From NCBI GenBank assembly GCA_046304755.1, contig JBKCDO010000147.1:1-25197 (forward strand): DNA of 25,197 nt, in the 5' to 3' direction. A program made the translations under genes and the position numbers. Source of the stretch: JAIBBG01 sp046304755. GTDB taxonomy: Bacteria; Bacteroidota; Bacteroidia; Flavobacteriales_D; Sanyastnellaceae. Shown here piece by piece: positions 1 to 10,100 of the stretch; positions within the stretch are counted from its first letter, which is position 1; each line of letters starts with the position of its first letter. Below the pieces are notes generated by a model that worked only from the letters and a program-made list of their open reading frames with translations, was not told the DNA's origin and ran no database searches.

Positions 1-1845
1 GCTTACAAGGATACAGTGTGGACGAATATTCAATCCGGTGGAACCAACACGACGTACAATCACAACGTCAACTTGAGCTATAAACTACCGTTTGAGAAAT
101 TCCCCTTGATTGACTTCCTCAGCAGCGATGCGCGTTATGCGGCCACCTACCGTTGGGATCGCGCCCCGTTCTCGCAGGACTCGCTCGGCAATACGATTCA
201 AAACACACGTCAATTGCAACTCAACGTGCAGGGTAATCTCGAAACGCTGTACAACAAGGTTCCTCTCTTGAAAGACATCAATACCGGTAAAAAACCAAAA
301 GACGACAAGAAGAAGAAGGATGAAAAAGAAGATCCAACCAAGAAAGATGGTTTTGGAAATGATGAAAAGGATAAGGAAGAAAAACGTGACCCAATCAATC
401 CGGTTCACACCGCTCTTCGCTTCCTGATGATGGTGCGCAATGCTTCAGCTACCTACTCGCGTAACGAAGGTATGTTGCTACCCGGTTACAAACAGCCTTC
501 AAAAATCCTGGGCATGGACGAAAGCTTCAATGCTCCCGGTATTCCATTCCTTGCGGGTCAACAGAACACCGATATCTGGGGAGATCCAACGGGTGAAAAC
601 TTCGCGCTGAATGCTGCCGCTAACGGATGGCTCGTGCAGCTTCCAAGCCTGAATACGCAATACAACGAGACGTATTCTGAGACGTGGAATTACAAAATCA
701 ATCTCGAACCCATCAAGAGCTTTAAAGTCGAAATCACTGCCAACCGCACCGAGGGACGAAATCTCACCAGCTTCTTCCGATTGGATGAAGAAACAGGCAC
801 TTACGTCTTTGATTCCCCCATGGAAACAGGCAATATCAGCGCTTCTGTGATTACATGGCCAACGGCATTCTTTAAAGACGACACCACTAATCAATATCAA
901 AACGATGCGTTTGATGCCTTCCTGCAGAATCGCTTGACTTTCTCTGAGCGCTTGAATAATGAAACGTATCAAGTTGCAAATCCCGAAGTGAACGGCTACT
1001 ACAGCGGTTGGGGACCGACCTCACAGGATGTTGTAATCCCCGCATTCATTGCAGCCTACACAGGGCGCGATGTCAACGAAGTAAGCGCTAATCCATTCAA
1101 AACAAAAGTGCAGCCCAACTGGAGTGTGACTTACGACGGACTTTCTAAAATTCCATCCATCAAAAAATACTTCAAGCAATTCAACTTGAAGCATTCATAC
1201 CGCTCAACATTCACGACAAGCTACGTCAGCAATTTGAATTACACACCAAACGATGCGGGTCTGCCCACAACACTTGATCAAAGTGATTTCCCGAACTACA
1301 TCACACAGCGTCAAATCAACAGCGTGAATATCTCGGAGCAGATTACACCGCTTTCACTTGATATGACCTTGAAAACAAAAAAGAAGAAGAACAAGGAGAA
1401 GACCAACGAGCCGCAGGTAAAAGTCGAATACAAAAAGGATCGTACGCTTGCCCTTGGTTTGACCAATTATCAAATTACCGAAACGAAGAGTAATGCGCTG
1501 ACTCTGGGACTCGGCTATAAAATCACCGAAGTGCCTAATCCTTTCCGCAAGAAGAAGAGTAAGCTACCCATCAAAATGCTCGCTAATACCACGCTCAACT
1601 TGCGCGCTGACCTCACTGTGCGAGATAACGTAACCTTGATTCGCAAGATGGTAGAACAAACCAGCCAAGCCACAGCAGGTCAACGTTTGTACAGTTTGAA
1701 GACTAGTGCCGACATGGCGGTTAGTGACAAACTCACCATTCGATTCTTCTACGATCACCAACTCAACAAACCGAAAATTTCAACGTCCTTCCCGACGTCT
1801 AATATTTCAACCGGTATTGCACTGCGCTTCAGTCTTAACAACTAA
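1..1845 (+). CDS. sprA: SprA, C-terminal part (T9SS outer-membrane translocon)
   Basis: This is the 3' end of sprA; the reading frame is open through base 1, so the true start lies upstream. SprA is the very large outer-membrane beta-barrel that forms the protein-conducting channel of the type IX secretion system and is needed for gliding. Visible family traits are the segments around LPFEKFPLIDFLSSDARY, the GMLLPGYKQPSKILGMD stretch with nearby PGIPFLAGQQ, and the late block YVSNLNYTPND followed by NYITQRQINSVNISEQ. The protein ends in an amphipathic strand (GIALRFSL), as expected for a barrel. About 614 codons are present, whereas full SprA is usually above 2000 residues. Two lysine- and acid-rich low-complexity stretches (bases about 288-395 and 1372-1412) probably form loops. 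The flippase gene follows after 24 bases. Confidence 0.93.
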   Translation, partial: AYKDTVWTNIQSGGTNTTYNHNVNLSYKLPFEKFPLIDFLSSDARYAATYRWDRAPFSQDSLGNTIQNTRQLQLNVQGNLETLYNKVPLLKDINTGKKPKDDKKKKDEKEDPTKKDGFGNDEKDKEEKRDPINPVHTALRFLMMVRNASATYSRNEGMLLPGYKQPSKILGMDESFNAPGIPFLAGQQNTDIWGDPTGENFALNAAANGWLVQLPSLNTQYNETYSETWNYKINLEPIKSFKVEITANRTEGRNLTSFFRLDEETGTYVFDSPMETGNISASVITWPTAFFKDDTTNQYQNDAFDAFLQNRLTFSERLNNETYQVANPEVNGYYSGWGPTSQDVVIPAFIAAYTGRDVNEVSANPFKTKVQPNWSVTYDGLSKIPSIKKYFKQFNLKHSYRSTFTTSYVSNLNYTPNDAGLPTTLDQSDFPNYITQRQINSVNISEQITPLSLDMTLKTKKKKNKEKTNEPQVKVEYKKDRTLALGLTNYQITETKSNALTLGLGYKITEVPNPFRKKKSKLPIKMLANTTLNLRADLTVRDNVTLIRKMVEQTSQATAGQRLYSLKTSADMAVSDKLTIRFFYDHQLNKPKISTSFPTSNISTGIALRFSLNN

Positions 1846-1869
1846 CCGAAGTTTTGTCGCTACGCACTC

Positions 1870-3339
1870 ATGAGCGCGATACGAAAAACATTTTTATCCA
1901 ACTTACTGCTCGTTGTAGGGTTGAACCTGCTCGTAAAACCGCTATATGTGCTTGTTGTTGAGGCACGGGTTCAGGATAGACTCGGTCCGGACGAATTCGG
2001 CCTGTACTTCGCGCTGCTCAATTTGTCGTTCATCTTCAACATTATTCCTGATTTAGGAATCACCAATTGGAACAATCGCCTCATTGCGCAATGGAGATTT
2101 GTGCCGGCTGAACGACTGCGCAAACTATTCAGCATTCGTCTTATCCTTGGAAGCGCCTATGTGCTCATCTGTCTCATCACAGCATTCCTCATGCATTACG
2201 CTCATCGCGAAGTGCTGCTGCTGTTGATACTTGCCTTCAATCAGGTACTCGCTACCGGTATTCAATTTCTCCGCTCGTTTCTCTCCGGACTCCATCACTT
2301 CCGTGCAGATAGTGTGCTATCGATCCTCGACAGAGCCCTTTTGATTGCTATCCTTTCAGGACTGCTCATCACTACAGAAAATGGCAACGACTTCAAACTC
2401 GAATACTTAGTCTATAGTCAAACACTGGCCTATGCGCTTTCGCTTGTAGTTGCTCTGATACTGGTTACTAAGCGCGCATCATCGCAAGCATCGCCGGCAC
2501 CACTTTTATCAAGAAGTATTCTGCGTGAAAGTGCACCGTTCGCATTGCTGATTCTCCTTTCGATGCTGGCCAATAGACAAGATGGAATCCTGCTCGAACG
2601 TTTGCACAGTAGTCATGAAGCCGGAATTTATGCGATGGCCTATCGCCTGGGGGATGTCCTCAATATGTTTTCCTTTCTCTTCGCGGGATTGCTTCTGCCG
2701 ATGTTTTCCCGATTGCTCGAACAGCGCCAATCAATTGGTCCACTCTTCGAGCAATCCACTAAACTTCTGTTCGCAGGCGCATGGACAGCAACCTTGATTG
2801 GTCTGTTTTACCCGCAGTGGATTTTAGCATTAATCTACGACACACCTGTTCAAGCGGCAGCGGAGGTTTTGCCTTGGGTAATGCTCAGTGCGTTTCTTTT
2901 CTCGATGCAGTATATCACGGGAACTCTCCTCACGGCCTCCGGGAATATGCGACCGCTTATTGTCATTGCCGGTTTAGCGATGCTATACAACTTAATGCTG
3001 AATGTGCTTTACGTTCCGGAGCAAGGCGCACTTGGCGCCGCTAAAGCCGCATGTTTTATGCAAGTAATCGTACTGGCAGCGCAGCTATTACCAATTCAAC
3101 AACACTTCGCTGCCTTGAAACGCAAACTCATCTTTGCGCTGCTCGCCTATTTGATTATCACCACGACAACAGTCTTGCTTTTAAAACAAACATCGGTGCC
3201 ATGGCTCTTTCAACTCGGAATTACCCTTATGGTTTGTTTGATTTCAGCCCTTGGATTGAAAATGCTTCAATGGTCAGATCTTCTGGCGCTCTTGCAACAG
3301 CGAGCGTCTACTGAAATTCGCACCACCGAAAACCGCTAA
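1870..3339 (+). CDS. Polysaccharide flippase, Wzx-like (MOP superfamily)
   Basis: A 489-residue integral membrane protein with about 12 to 14 hydrophobic segments spread along its length, typical of Wzx/RfbX-type exporters that flip undecaprenyl-linked oligosaccharides across the inner membrane. The N-terminal block, with a basic start, a long first helix and the LGPDEFGLYFALLNL segment followed by a PDLGI motif, matches the polysaccharide-biosynthesis family. The mid-protein ANRQDGILLERL and AGIYAMAYRLGDVLNMF segments are also typical of it. The ATG at 1870 is the first Met and leaves 24 bases after sprA. The Wzz-like and ligase-like genes follow on the same strand, which supports a role in surface polysaccharide or lipopolysaccharide export. 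The substrate cannot be told from sequence. Confidence 0.85.
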   Translation: MSAIRKTFLSNLLLVVGLNLLVKPLYVLVVEARVQDRLGPDEFGLYFALLNLSFIFNIIPDLGITNWNNRLIAQWRFVPAERLRKLFSIRLILGSAYVLICLITAFLMHYAHREVLLLLILAFNQVLATGIQFLRSFLSGLHHFRADSVLSILDRALLIAILSGLLITTENGNDFKLEYLVYSQTLAYALSLVVALILVTKRASSQASPAPLLSRSILRESAPFALLILLSMLANRQDGILLERLHSSHEAGIYAMAYRLGDVLNMFSFLFAGLLLPMFSRLLEQRQSIGPLFEQSTKLLFAGAWTATLIGLFYPQWILALIYDTPVQAAAEVLPWVMLSAFLFSMQYITGTLLTASGNMRPLIVIAGLAMLYNLMLNVLYVPEQGALGAAKAACFMQVIVLAAQLLPIQQHFAALKRKLIFALLAYLIITTTTVLLLKQTSVPWLFQLGITLMVCLISALGLKMLQWSDLLALLQQRASTEIRTTENR

Positions 3340-3344
3340 ATTTG
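3337..3344 (+). promoter_or_regulatory. Candidate -7 promoter box (TAAATTTG)
   Basis: The octamer TAAATTTG is an exact match to the Bacteroidota -7 consensus TAnnTTTG. It overlaps the stop codon of the flippase gene and would place a transcript start a few bases downstream, giving a short leader before the ATG at 3364. No TTG-type -33 element is visible at the usual 17-23 base spacing, so the call rests on the -7 box and its position only. Confidence 0.35.
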
Positions 3345-3363
3345 CACGTATAACCCCGCTCCC

Positions 3364-4389
3364 ATGAACGAATCTTCATCCACGAAAAGTCAGACTTCGC
3401 TTGAATCAAGCAACTTATTCATTCTGCTTTATCAATGGCGGAAACCCATCATGCTGGTATCCATGGCTGCGGCTGTTCTCTCCGCCGTGGTGAGTTTACT
3501 GTTGAAAGAGCGATACCAAAGTGCGGTTGTGCTATATGCTGAACAACAACACTCCTTCGGTGCTCAGCTGTTAGAAGATGTGCAGAAAGAAGACTTGCTC
3601 ACGTTCGGGGAGGAAGAAGATGCCGAACGACTGCTTCAGATTATCAATTCTGATCAAGTGCGCAACAAGGTCATCGACAAATACCAGTTGTGGGATGTGT
3701 ACGATATTCAACGCGACCAGCGCGGTGCCAACACGCTCATCGCTCGCGAGTATCAGGATAATGTTTCTGCGGAGCTTACCAAATTTGGCTCGGTGGAAGT
3801 TGCTGTATTGGATGAAAAACCCGAACGTGCGCGCGACATGGCCAACGATATCGCCCTCTTCGCAGACTCTGTCGCCAACCGCATGCGCAGTGAGCGTGCG
3901 ATGACCGCTTTCAAATACGCCGAAACATCGTTGCAATCGGTTTTGAATGAGGTGCAAGTCATGGAGGATTCTATGAAGGTGTTGCAAGAGATGGGGGTTT
4001 ACAGTTACCTCGATCAAATTGCTGCACTCACTGAGATGTACGGAACAGCAATCGCAGAGGGGCATCCCGACCGAGCGCAACAGCTCAAAGCGCAAATGGA
4101 TTTTCTATCGAAGTACGGAACCACCTACGTCAATCTCGAAACGAACCTGAAGGAAGCCTACGAAAAACTCAATGTCTTGCGTAAGCGCTACGACCTGATG
4201 AAGATCGACGTTGAGAGTAATATTCCGGTGATGCGCGTAGTGGATTATGCCAGTGCCGCAGACAAAAAATCATTTCCGATTCGCTGGTTGATTGTGGCCA
4301 TGAGCACTGTGTCAGCCTTCGTATTCACATTCATTCTTTTACTCATCATCGACAACTTCAAGCGTCTGCGCAGCGAAGGCCGGATTTAA
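3364..4389 (+). CDS. Wzz-like polysaccharide chain-length determinant
   Basis: A 341-residue protein with the polysaccharide co-polymerase layout: a first transmembrane helix at about residues 29-48, a long periplasmic, largely helical and coiled-coil-prone middle, and a second transmembrane helix at about 306-328, followed by a short basic cytoplasmic tail. Early features fit the family: the RYQSAVVLYAEQQ region after TM1, and a mid-protein helix-rich segment with paired charged residues. There is no C-terminal tyrosine-kinase ATPase domain, so it is a stand-alone Wzz-type protein rather than a Wzc fusion. Proteins of this family set the modal length of Wzy-made polymers in the inner membrane. 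The stop is 2 bases before the ATG of the ligase/polymerase gene, which implies co-translation. Confidence 0.82.
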   Translation: MNESSSTKSQTSLESSNLFILLYQWRKPIMLVSMAAAVLSAVVSLLLKERYQSAVVLYAEQQHSFGAQLLEDVQKEDLLTFGEEEDAERLLQIINSDQVRNKVIDKYQLWDVYDIQRDQRGANTLIAREYQDNVSAELTKFGSVEVAVLDEKPERARDMANDIALFADSVANRMRSERAMTAFKYAETSLQSVLNEVQVMEDSMKVLQEMGVYSYLDQIAALTEMYGTAIAEGHPDRAQQLKAQMDFLSKYGTTYVNLETNLKEAYEKLNVLRKRYDLMKIDVESNIPVMRVVDYASAADKKSFPIRWLIVAMSTVSAFVFTFILLLIIDNFKRLRSEGRI

Positions 4390-4391
4390 TC

Positions 4392-5840
4392 ATGACCGGT
4401 GTTTCACGCATATCGAAGAGCTTGATTTACCTGCTTTCCGGGTGTTTCATCGCCGTGATGTGCGCGGGTATTTACCTCGAGCAATTTGCCGTAATGCTGA
4501 TTCCGGCGGGTTTGCTGGTGGTGTGGGCAGCCATCTACCATCTCGATTATCTCCTTCTGTTTGTAACGCTGTGCACACCGCTCAGCATCAACCTCGAGGA
4601 ATTGGAAATTGCACAAGTGGGCATGTACTTGCCTACGGAGCCTTTGCTTTTTGGAATACTGATTTTGTTCTTATTCAAATTGCTCTCAGGCAAGAGCATC
4701 GACAAGCGCATCTTTTTTCATCCCGTGAGCTATATCATCTATGCATACCTGGCATGGATGGCGCTGACCTGTGTGACCAGCGAATATCCCATCGTGAGTA
4801 TCAAATTTCTGGCTACGCGACTTTGGTTTATAGCGTCGTTCTATTTCATCGCAACGCACCTCTTTCAAGACTTGCGAAAGATGCGCTTGTTCCTGATGCT
4901 CTATTTATTTACACTCTGCATTGTCATCATTTACACGATTACACGTCACGCCCAATATGGCTTTGACAAGGACTCCGCGCACTGGGTGATGGAACCGTTG
5001 TTCAAGGATCACACAAGTTACGGTGCTGTGCTGGCGATGTATTTTCCTATCATTATCGGCCTGTGGATGCAACGCGGCATGAATGTGCTCGTGCGCGTGT
5101 TGCTCAGCATTGGGTTTTTCATACTCACCGCCGGAATCATCCTCTCCTACACGCGCGCTGCATGGATTTCCATCATTGGTGCAGCCGCCATTTTGGCGGT
5201 CATGTTGCTGCGTATTCAGCTCAAACATCTCTTGATTGGTGGTGCCGTTATCGGCTCAATCCTATTGGTTGGTTGGGATGATATCGTGATGAGCCTTGAA
5301 CAAAACAAGCAAGAGAGTAGCGACAAACTCGATGAACACGTGAGTTCCATTTCCAATGTATCGAGTGATGCCAGTAATCTGGAACGATTGAACCGCTGGA
5401 ACTGCGCGATTGAACTATTTAAAGAACGCCCCTTGGTTGGCTGGGGGCCCGGCACCTACCAATTCGTTTACGCACCGTTTCAGCGCGCTAAAGACAGAAC
5501 CATCATCAGCACCAACCAGGGTACGGGAGGAAATGCACACAGCGAATACCTTGGACCTTTAAGCGAACAAGGAGTGCCGGGAACACTGCTGGTACTCGCT
5601 TTACTGTATGGAATTTCTGCACTCTCCTTTCGTCTGTTTTACGCGTTGGATTCACGCAATATCAAAACGCTCGTTGCTGCAGCCTATCTCGGCTTGATGA
5701 CATACTTCATTCACGGAGTGCTCAATAATTATTTGGACACCGACAAAGCCTCAGTACCGTTTTGGGGATTCATGGCAATTCTTGTCGCCATCGATTTGTA
5801 CCATAGAAAACAATCACCGCAGAACGCCGAGCACCGCTGA
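4392..5840 (+). CDS. O-antigen ligase / Wzy-type polymerase family membrane protein
   Basis: A 482-residue protein with about 10 to 12 hydrophobic helices and one large hydrophilic loop near the C-terminal half, the layout of the Wzy_C (O-antigen ligase/polymerase) family. The diagnostic block is in that loop: RLNRWNCAIELFKERPLVGW, then GPGTY at about residue 352, and NAHSEYLGPLSEQG at about residue 380, resembling the family pattern in which a conserved His-containing motif precedes an EQG turn. Members either join finished O-polysaccharide to lipid A core or polymerise repeat units, and sequence alone does not separate the two. It follows the Wzz-like gene after 2 bases. Its last 27 bases overlap the 3' end of the opposing pabB gene. 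Confidence 0.83.
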   Translation: MTGVSRISKSLIYLLSGCFIAVMCAGIYLEQFAVMLIPAGLLVVWAAIYHLDYLLLFVTLCTPLSINLEELEIAQVGMYLPTEPLLFGILILFLFKLLSGKSIDKRIFFHPVSYIIYAYLAWMALTCVTSEYPIVSIKFLATRLWFIASFYFIATHLFQDLRKMRLFLMLYLFTLCIVIIYTITRHAQYGFDKDSAHWVMEPLFKDHTSYGAVLAMYFPIIIGLWMQRGMNVLVRVLLSIGFFILTAGIILSYTRAAWISIIGAAAILAVMLLRIQLKHLLIGGAVIGSILLVGWDDIVMSLEQNKQESSDKLDEHVSSISNVSSDASNLERLNRWNCAIELFKERPLVGWGPGTYQFVYAPFQRAKDRTIISTNQGTGGNAHSEYLGPLSEQGVPGTLLVLALLYGISALSFRLFYALDSRNIKTLVAAAYLGLMTYFIHGVLNNYLDTDKASVPFWGFMAILVAIDLYHRKQSPQNAEHR

Positions 5841-7019
5841 TGCCTTGAGCATGCACTCCTGATACTCTTCCTCCAAATCACACAATGCCGTAATTGCGCC
5901 TCCCACATGGCACTGCATGAGCCGCTCGTCTGCATGATACTGAATACTTCGGATAACAACGTTGAAGTCAAAGTCACCCGAAGGCTCGATATAGCCGAGA
6001 GCACCTGAGTATACTCCACGCGATACACGTTCGTTGCGTTCTATCCATTTCATCGCGCTCAATTTCGGCGCACCGGTCATGCTGCCCATCGGAAAAGAGG
6101 CCTTCATCAAATCGACCCAATCACAAGAGGTCTCCACTTCACAACGGATAGTCGAAATAAGATGGTGCACCGTTTCGAAGGTGTGCACCCCAAACAACTC
6201 CTCCACTTTTACAGTGCCGCGGACAGCATAACGGGAAAGGTCATTTCGAACCAAATCCACAATCATTACGTTCTCCGCTTGTTCCTTACGACTAGTTGCC
6301 AGCGCCTGTTTAAGTCGTAAATCTTCCGCTGCATCAGCACTGCGGCGCGCTGTTCCCTTGATAGGCTGGGAGACTATCGTATTTCCGACTCTCTTTAAAT
6401 ACCGCTCCGGTGAGGCGCACAACACATGCCATGGTCCACATTCGGCATAAGCCGCAAAAGGTGCTTTGGTTTTTTGGTAAAGGCGCTTCCAGACATCACG
6501 AGGATTGTTCAGCGATGTTTCAGCAAAAAAATCAATGCAGTAATTTGCTTCGTAGATGTTGCCCAAATGAATCTGCTCCATGAGGTCTTGCGCATGTTTC
6601 CGATAGTCCGCTTGGGATACACCCGCCTGCCAATTCACCGTTTGCTGACCGGCATCATCCACCTCACTCGGATTTAACCACTCGCTCCAAGTGGCATTCC
6701 AACCGCCCTTTTCCATCGTGTAATTGCCACCTGAAATGCGCGCCACATGCTTTGGTTTGATGAAGCACACCACGGGCATGATTCCGGGTTTAAAAGAACT
6801 CTTATCGAATTGCTCCACCGCTCTGCGTGCATCATAACCGATCCAACCAAACACCCAGTCCGGTTTATCCTTAAGCCAACTCCTCAGCCCGTTCCAATCG
6901 ATATCGCCGTCTGCTTGAATCACAAAAGCATCCTCCACTCCCACGGCCAGCAAAGCCTCTGCATCTTCTCTCGGAAATCGCAAATAGAACAGCGGATCGG
7001 TGGTGAAAGTTACACTCAT
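5814..7019 (-). CDS. pabB: Aminodeoxychorismate synthase component I
   Basis: PabB converts chorismate plus ammonia (from the glutaminase partner PabA) to 4-amino-4-deoxychorismate, the first step toward p-aminobenzoate and folate. The chorismate-binding domain fills the C-terminal two thirds. The motif PIKGT (residues 219-223, with K221) is the ADC-synthase signature, where anthranilate synthase has PIAGT, so PabB is favoured over TrpE. Other family motifs are DLVRNDLSR (255-263), GSMTGAPK (312-319) and a late GGAIT segment. I chose the ATG at 7019 (401 residues). The frame stays open upstream to 7355, but those residues overlap mfd and do not look like the family. An in-frame ATG at 7058 is the alternative. 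No pabA or pabC is next to it. Confidence 0.9.
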   Translation of the reverse strand: MSVTFTTDPLFYLRFPREDAEALLAVGVEDAFVIQADGDIDWNGLRSWLKDKPDWVFGWIGYDARRAVEQFDKSSFKPGIMPVVCFIKPKHVARISGGNYTMEKGGWNATWSEWLNPSEVDDAGQQTVNWQAGVSQADYRKHAQDLMEQIHLGNIYEANYCIDFFAETSLNNPRDVWKRLYQKTKAPFAAYAECGPWHVLCASPERYLKRVGNTIVSQPIKGTARRSADAAEDLRLKQALATSRKEQAENVMIVDLVRNDLSRYAVRGTVKVEELFGVHTFETVHHLISTIRCEVETSCDWVDLMKASFPMGSMTGAPKLSAMKWIERNERVSRGVYSGALGYIEPSGDFDFNVVIRSIQYHADERLMQCHVGGAITALCDLEEEYQECMLKASAVLGVLR

Positions 7020-7082
7020 GGAATCGGACAAAAATAATGCGCCACTGTTTGGGGCCATCGGCTGTAATTTCGCAACCTGCAT

Positions 7083-7104
7083 CCCCACTGAACGTTCAGT
7101 GGGG
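7083..7104. repeat. 22-bp perfect palindrome between divergent pabB and mfd
   Basis: The half-site CCCCACTGAAC is followed directly by its exact reverse complement, so all 22 bases are self-complementary with no spacer. It sits 17 bases before the mfd ATG (7122) and 63 bases upstream of the chosen pabB start. It could be a dimeric-regulator operator serving one or both genes, or a hairpin in the mfd leader. There is no T-run directly after it, so it does not look like an intrinsic terminator. Confidence 0.6.
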
Positions 7105-7121
7105 CTAGCGGTTTTTACGCC

Positions 7122-10100
7122 ATGTTCATTTCCGACCTGCTCTCCATCTATTCGAAGTCTGAACGCGTCAGCCAGTTGAGCGATGCACTTGGGCCCAAAA
7201 GTCATGTGCATGTGCGCAACGTTGTCGGCTCTTCCATCGCGCTGATTGCCCAGACAGCGATGAGCAAGCGGGGCGGATTTCACCTGGTGCTCCTCCCCGA
7301 TAAGGAGGAAGCGGCGTATTTCCTGAACGATTTGGAAAGCGCCTGTGGCAAGCAACCGGGATCAGAGCGCAACAATGATGCAGCCATCGATATTTTCTTT
7401 TTTCCACGCAGCGCTCGCGCGGCTTACGAAGTAGAGACAACAGACAACGCCAATGTGGCGATGCGCGCCGAGGTGCTCAACGAACTCAAGCGTGCGATGG
7501 AACGAGCGACGGAACATCCAAAGCCCGTGTGCCTCATTTCCTATCCCGAAGCAGTAGCCGAAAAAGTAATTACCCGTACTTCCCTTTCAGGCGCCACATT
7601 CGAAATCGTTCAAGGCAATTCCCTCGATATTGACTTTGTCGATGAATGGATGCATACCTACGGCTTCGAGAAAGTGGACTACGTATTTGAACCCGGTCAA
7701 TACGCCGTGCGCGGCGGCATCATCGACATCTTCTCCTTCAGTTTTGATCACCCCTACCGCATCGAACTTTTCGGCAATGAAGTCGATAGCATTCGCAAGT
7801 TTGAACCCGACTCGCAGCTCAGTGTTGCTAAAATGACCAAGGCCACGATTGTGCCCAACGTCACGGCGCATCAGACTGAAGAATCGCGCATTTCAATCGT
7901 GGAATTCATGCCTGAGGAAACCGTGCTTTGGTTGAAAGACACTGCCGGTGCGCTCAATCGCATGGAGACGGAATTAGAACGCGCACACAAGCAGTACGAG
8001 AAACAACAGGGCCTTTTCGACAGGCTCAAACCGGAGGAATTGTATCTCGATAAAACACACTTCCAGCGATTATTGGAACAACGCTGCACGGTTGAATTCG
8101 GATCTCAACGCAAATTCACTGAAGGCGTATCCATTAGCTTTGAAATGGAACCACAACCGGCATTCAACAAGAACTTCGACATGTTGGGAACTAATCTCTC
8201 CAACAATGCCAAAGCCGGTTACGAGAATGTCATCGCTGCAGGACAGCCCAAGCAAATCGAACGCTTATACCAAATCTTCGAGGATAAAGATCATGCGGTG
8301 AACTTCACTCCGCTGACACTGGAATTATCCGAAGGGTTCATCGATAAAGAGCATAAGCTGTTGCTCTACACCGATCACCAAATCTTTGAACGCTATCATC
8401 GTTTTCGGTTGAAGGAAGGTTTCAAGAAAAATAAAGAAGCCCTCACGATCAAGGAAATTATGTCGCTGCAGCCGGGCGATTTTGTCGTGCACATCGATCA
8501 CGGTGTCGGTCAGTTTTCCGGTTTGCAAAAAATCGATGTGAATGGGAAAGAACAAGAAGCCATCCGCCTCACCTATAAAGGTGGTGACATTCTGTATGTG
8601 AGCATCCACTCGCTCCACCGTATTTCCAAATTTGTTGGAAAAGAAGGCTCAACGCCCAGCATGGATAAGCTGGGCAGCAACGCCTGGCAAACCCTCAAGC
8701 GCAAGACCAAAACGAAGGTCAAAGAGATCGCTTTCGATTTGATCAAACTCTACGCAAAGCGCAAAGCAACGAAAGGCCATGCTTTTCAAACCGACGGTTA
8801 CATGCAAATTGAGTTAGAAGCATCCTTCATGTATGAGGATACTCCTGATCAACTCAAAGCAACCAATGCGGTGAAGGAGGACATGGAGGCTGAGGCGCCA
8901 ATGGATCGCCTGGTATGCGGTGACGTTGGCTTTGGCAAAACCGAAATTGCCATGCGTGCTGCATTCAAAGCTGCTACGGATGGAAAACAGGTTGCCGTGC
9001 TCGTGCCAACGACGATTCTCTCCTTGCAGCACTATAAAAGTTTTGCCGCTCGCTTCAAGGATTTTCCGATTACGGTTGATTACATCAATCGTTTTAAAAG
9101 CACGAAGCAACAAAGTGAAACACTCAAGAAACTGGAGAAAGGTCAAATTGATATCCTTATCGGTACGCATTCTATCGTGGCGCCAAAGGTCAAATTCAAA
9201 GACCTGGGTTTGCTCATTATTGATGAAGAACAAAAATTCGGAGTTGCGGTAAAAGACAAACTGAAAACGCTTCGTGCTAACATTGATACGCTCACACTCA
9301 CTGCAACGCCTATTCCTCGGACACTCCAATTCTCTATGATGGGCGCGCGCGATTTATCCATCATTCAAACACCGCCGCCCAATCGTCATCCGATTCAAAC
9401 CGAGTTGCGCCCCTTCAATGAAGAAGTTGTTCGCGATGCGGTGAGTTATGAAATTCAACGCGGCGGACAAGTCTTTTTCGTGCACAACCGCGTGCAAAAT
9501 TTAAAAGAAGTTGCCGGCATGATTCAGCGGCTTTGTCCGGATGCACGCATCGCAACGGCACACGGCCAAATGAAAGGCGAAGAACTCGAAGAGGTGATGT
9601 CGGAGTTCATTGAAGGAACTTATGACGTGCTGGTGAGTACCGCGATTGTCGAAAGTGGCATCGATATTCCCAACGCCAACACCATCATCATCAACGATGC
9701 GCATCACTTTGGGATGAGCGACCTGCATCAGCTTCGCGGACGTGTAGGACGAAACAACAAACACGCATTTTGCTACCTGCTCTGTCCTCCGTTGCACTTG
9801 CTCACCGAAGAAGCTCGCAAACGATTAACGGCCATTGAGCAATTCAGCGACCTGGGATCGGGCTTGCATATTGCCATGCGCGACTTGGACATTCGAGGCG
9901 CCGGAAACTTGCTCGGTGGCGAACAGAGCGGCTTCATCAATGATATTGGATTTGAGACGTATCAGAAAATCCTCAACGAAGCCATTGACGAATTGAAGCA
10001 AGAGCATTTCAAGGATTTGTATGAAGAAGAAATCAAACGCAGTCAAAATTATGTGAAAGAAACCGTGCTGGAAACCGACTTCGAAATTCTCATACCCGAT

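Noticed and set aside
7020..7355. Upstream in-frame extension of pabB by 112 codons.
   Set aside because: It overlaps the certain mfd start on the other strand, and the residues do not resemble the PabB N-terminus.
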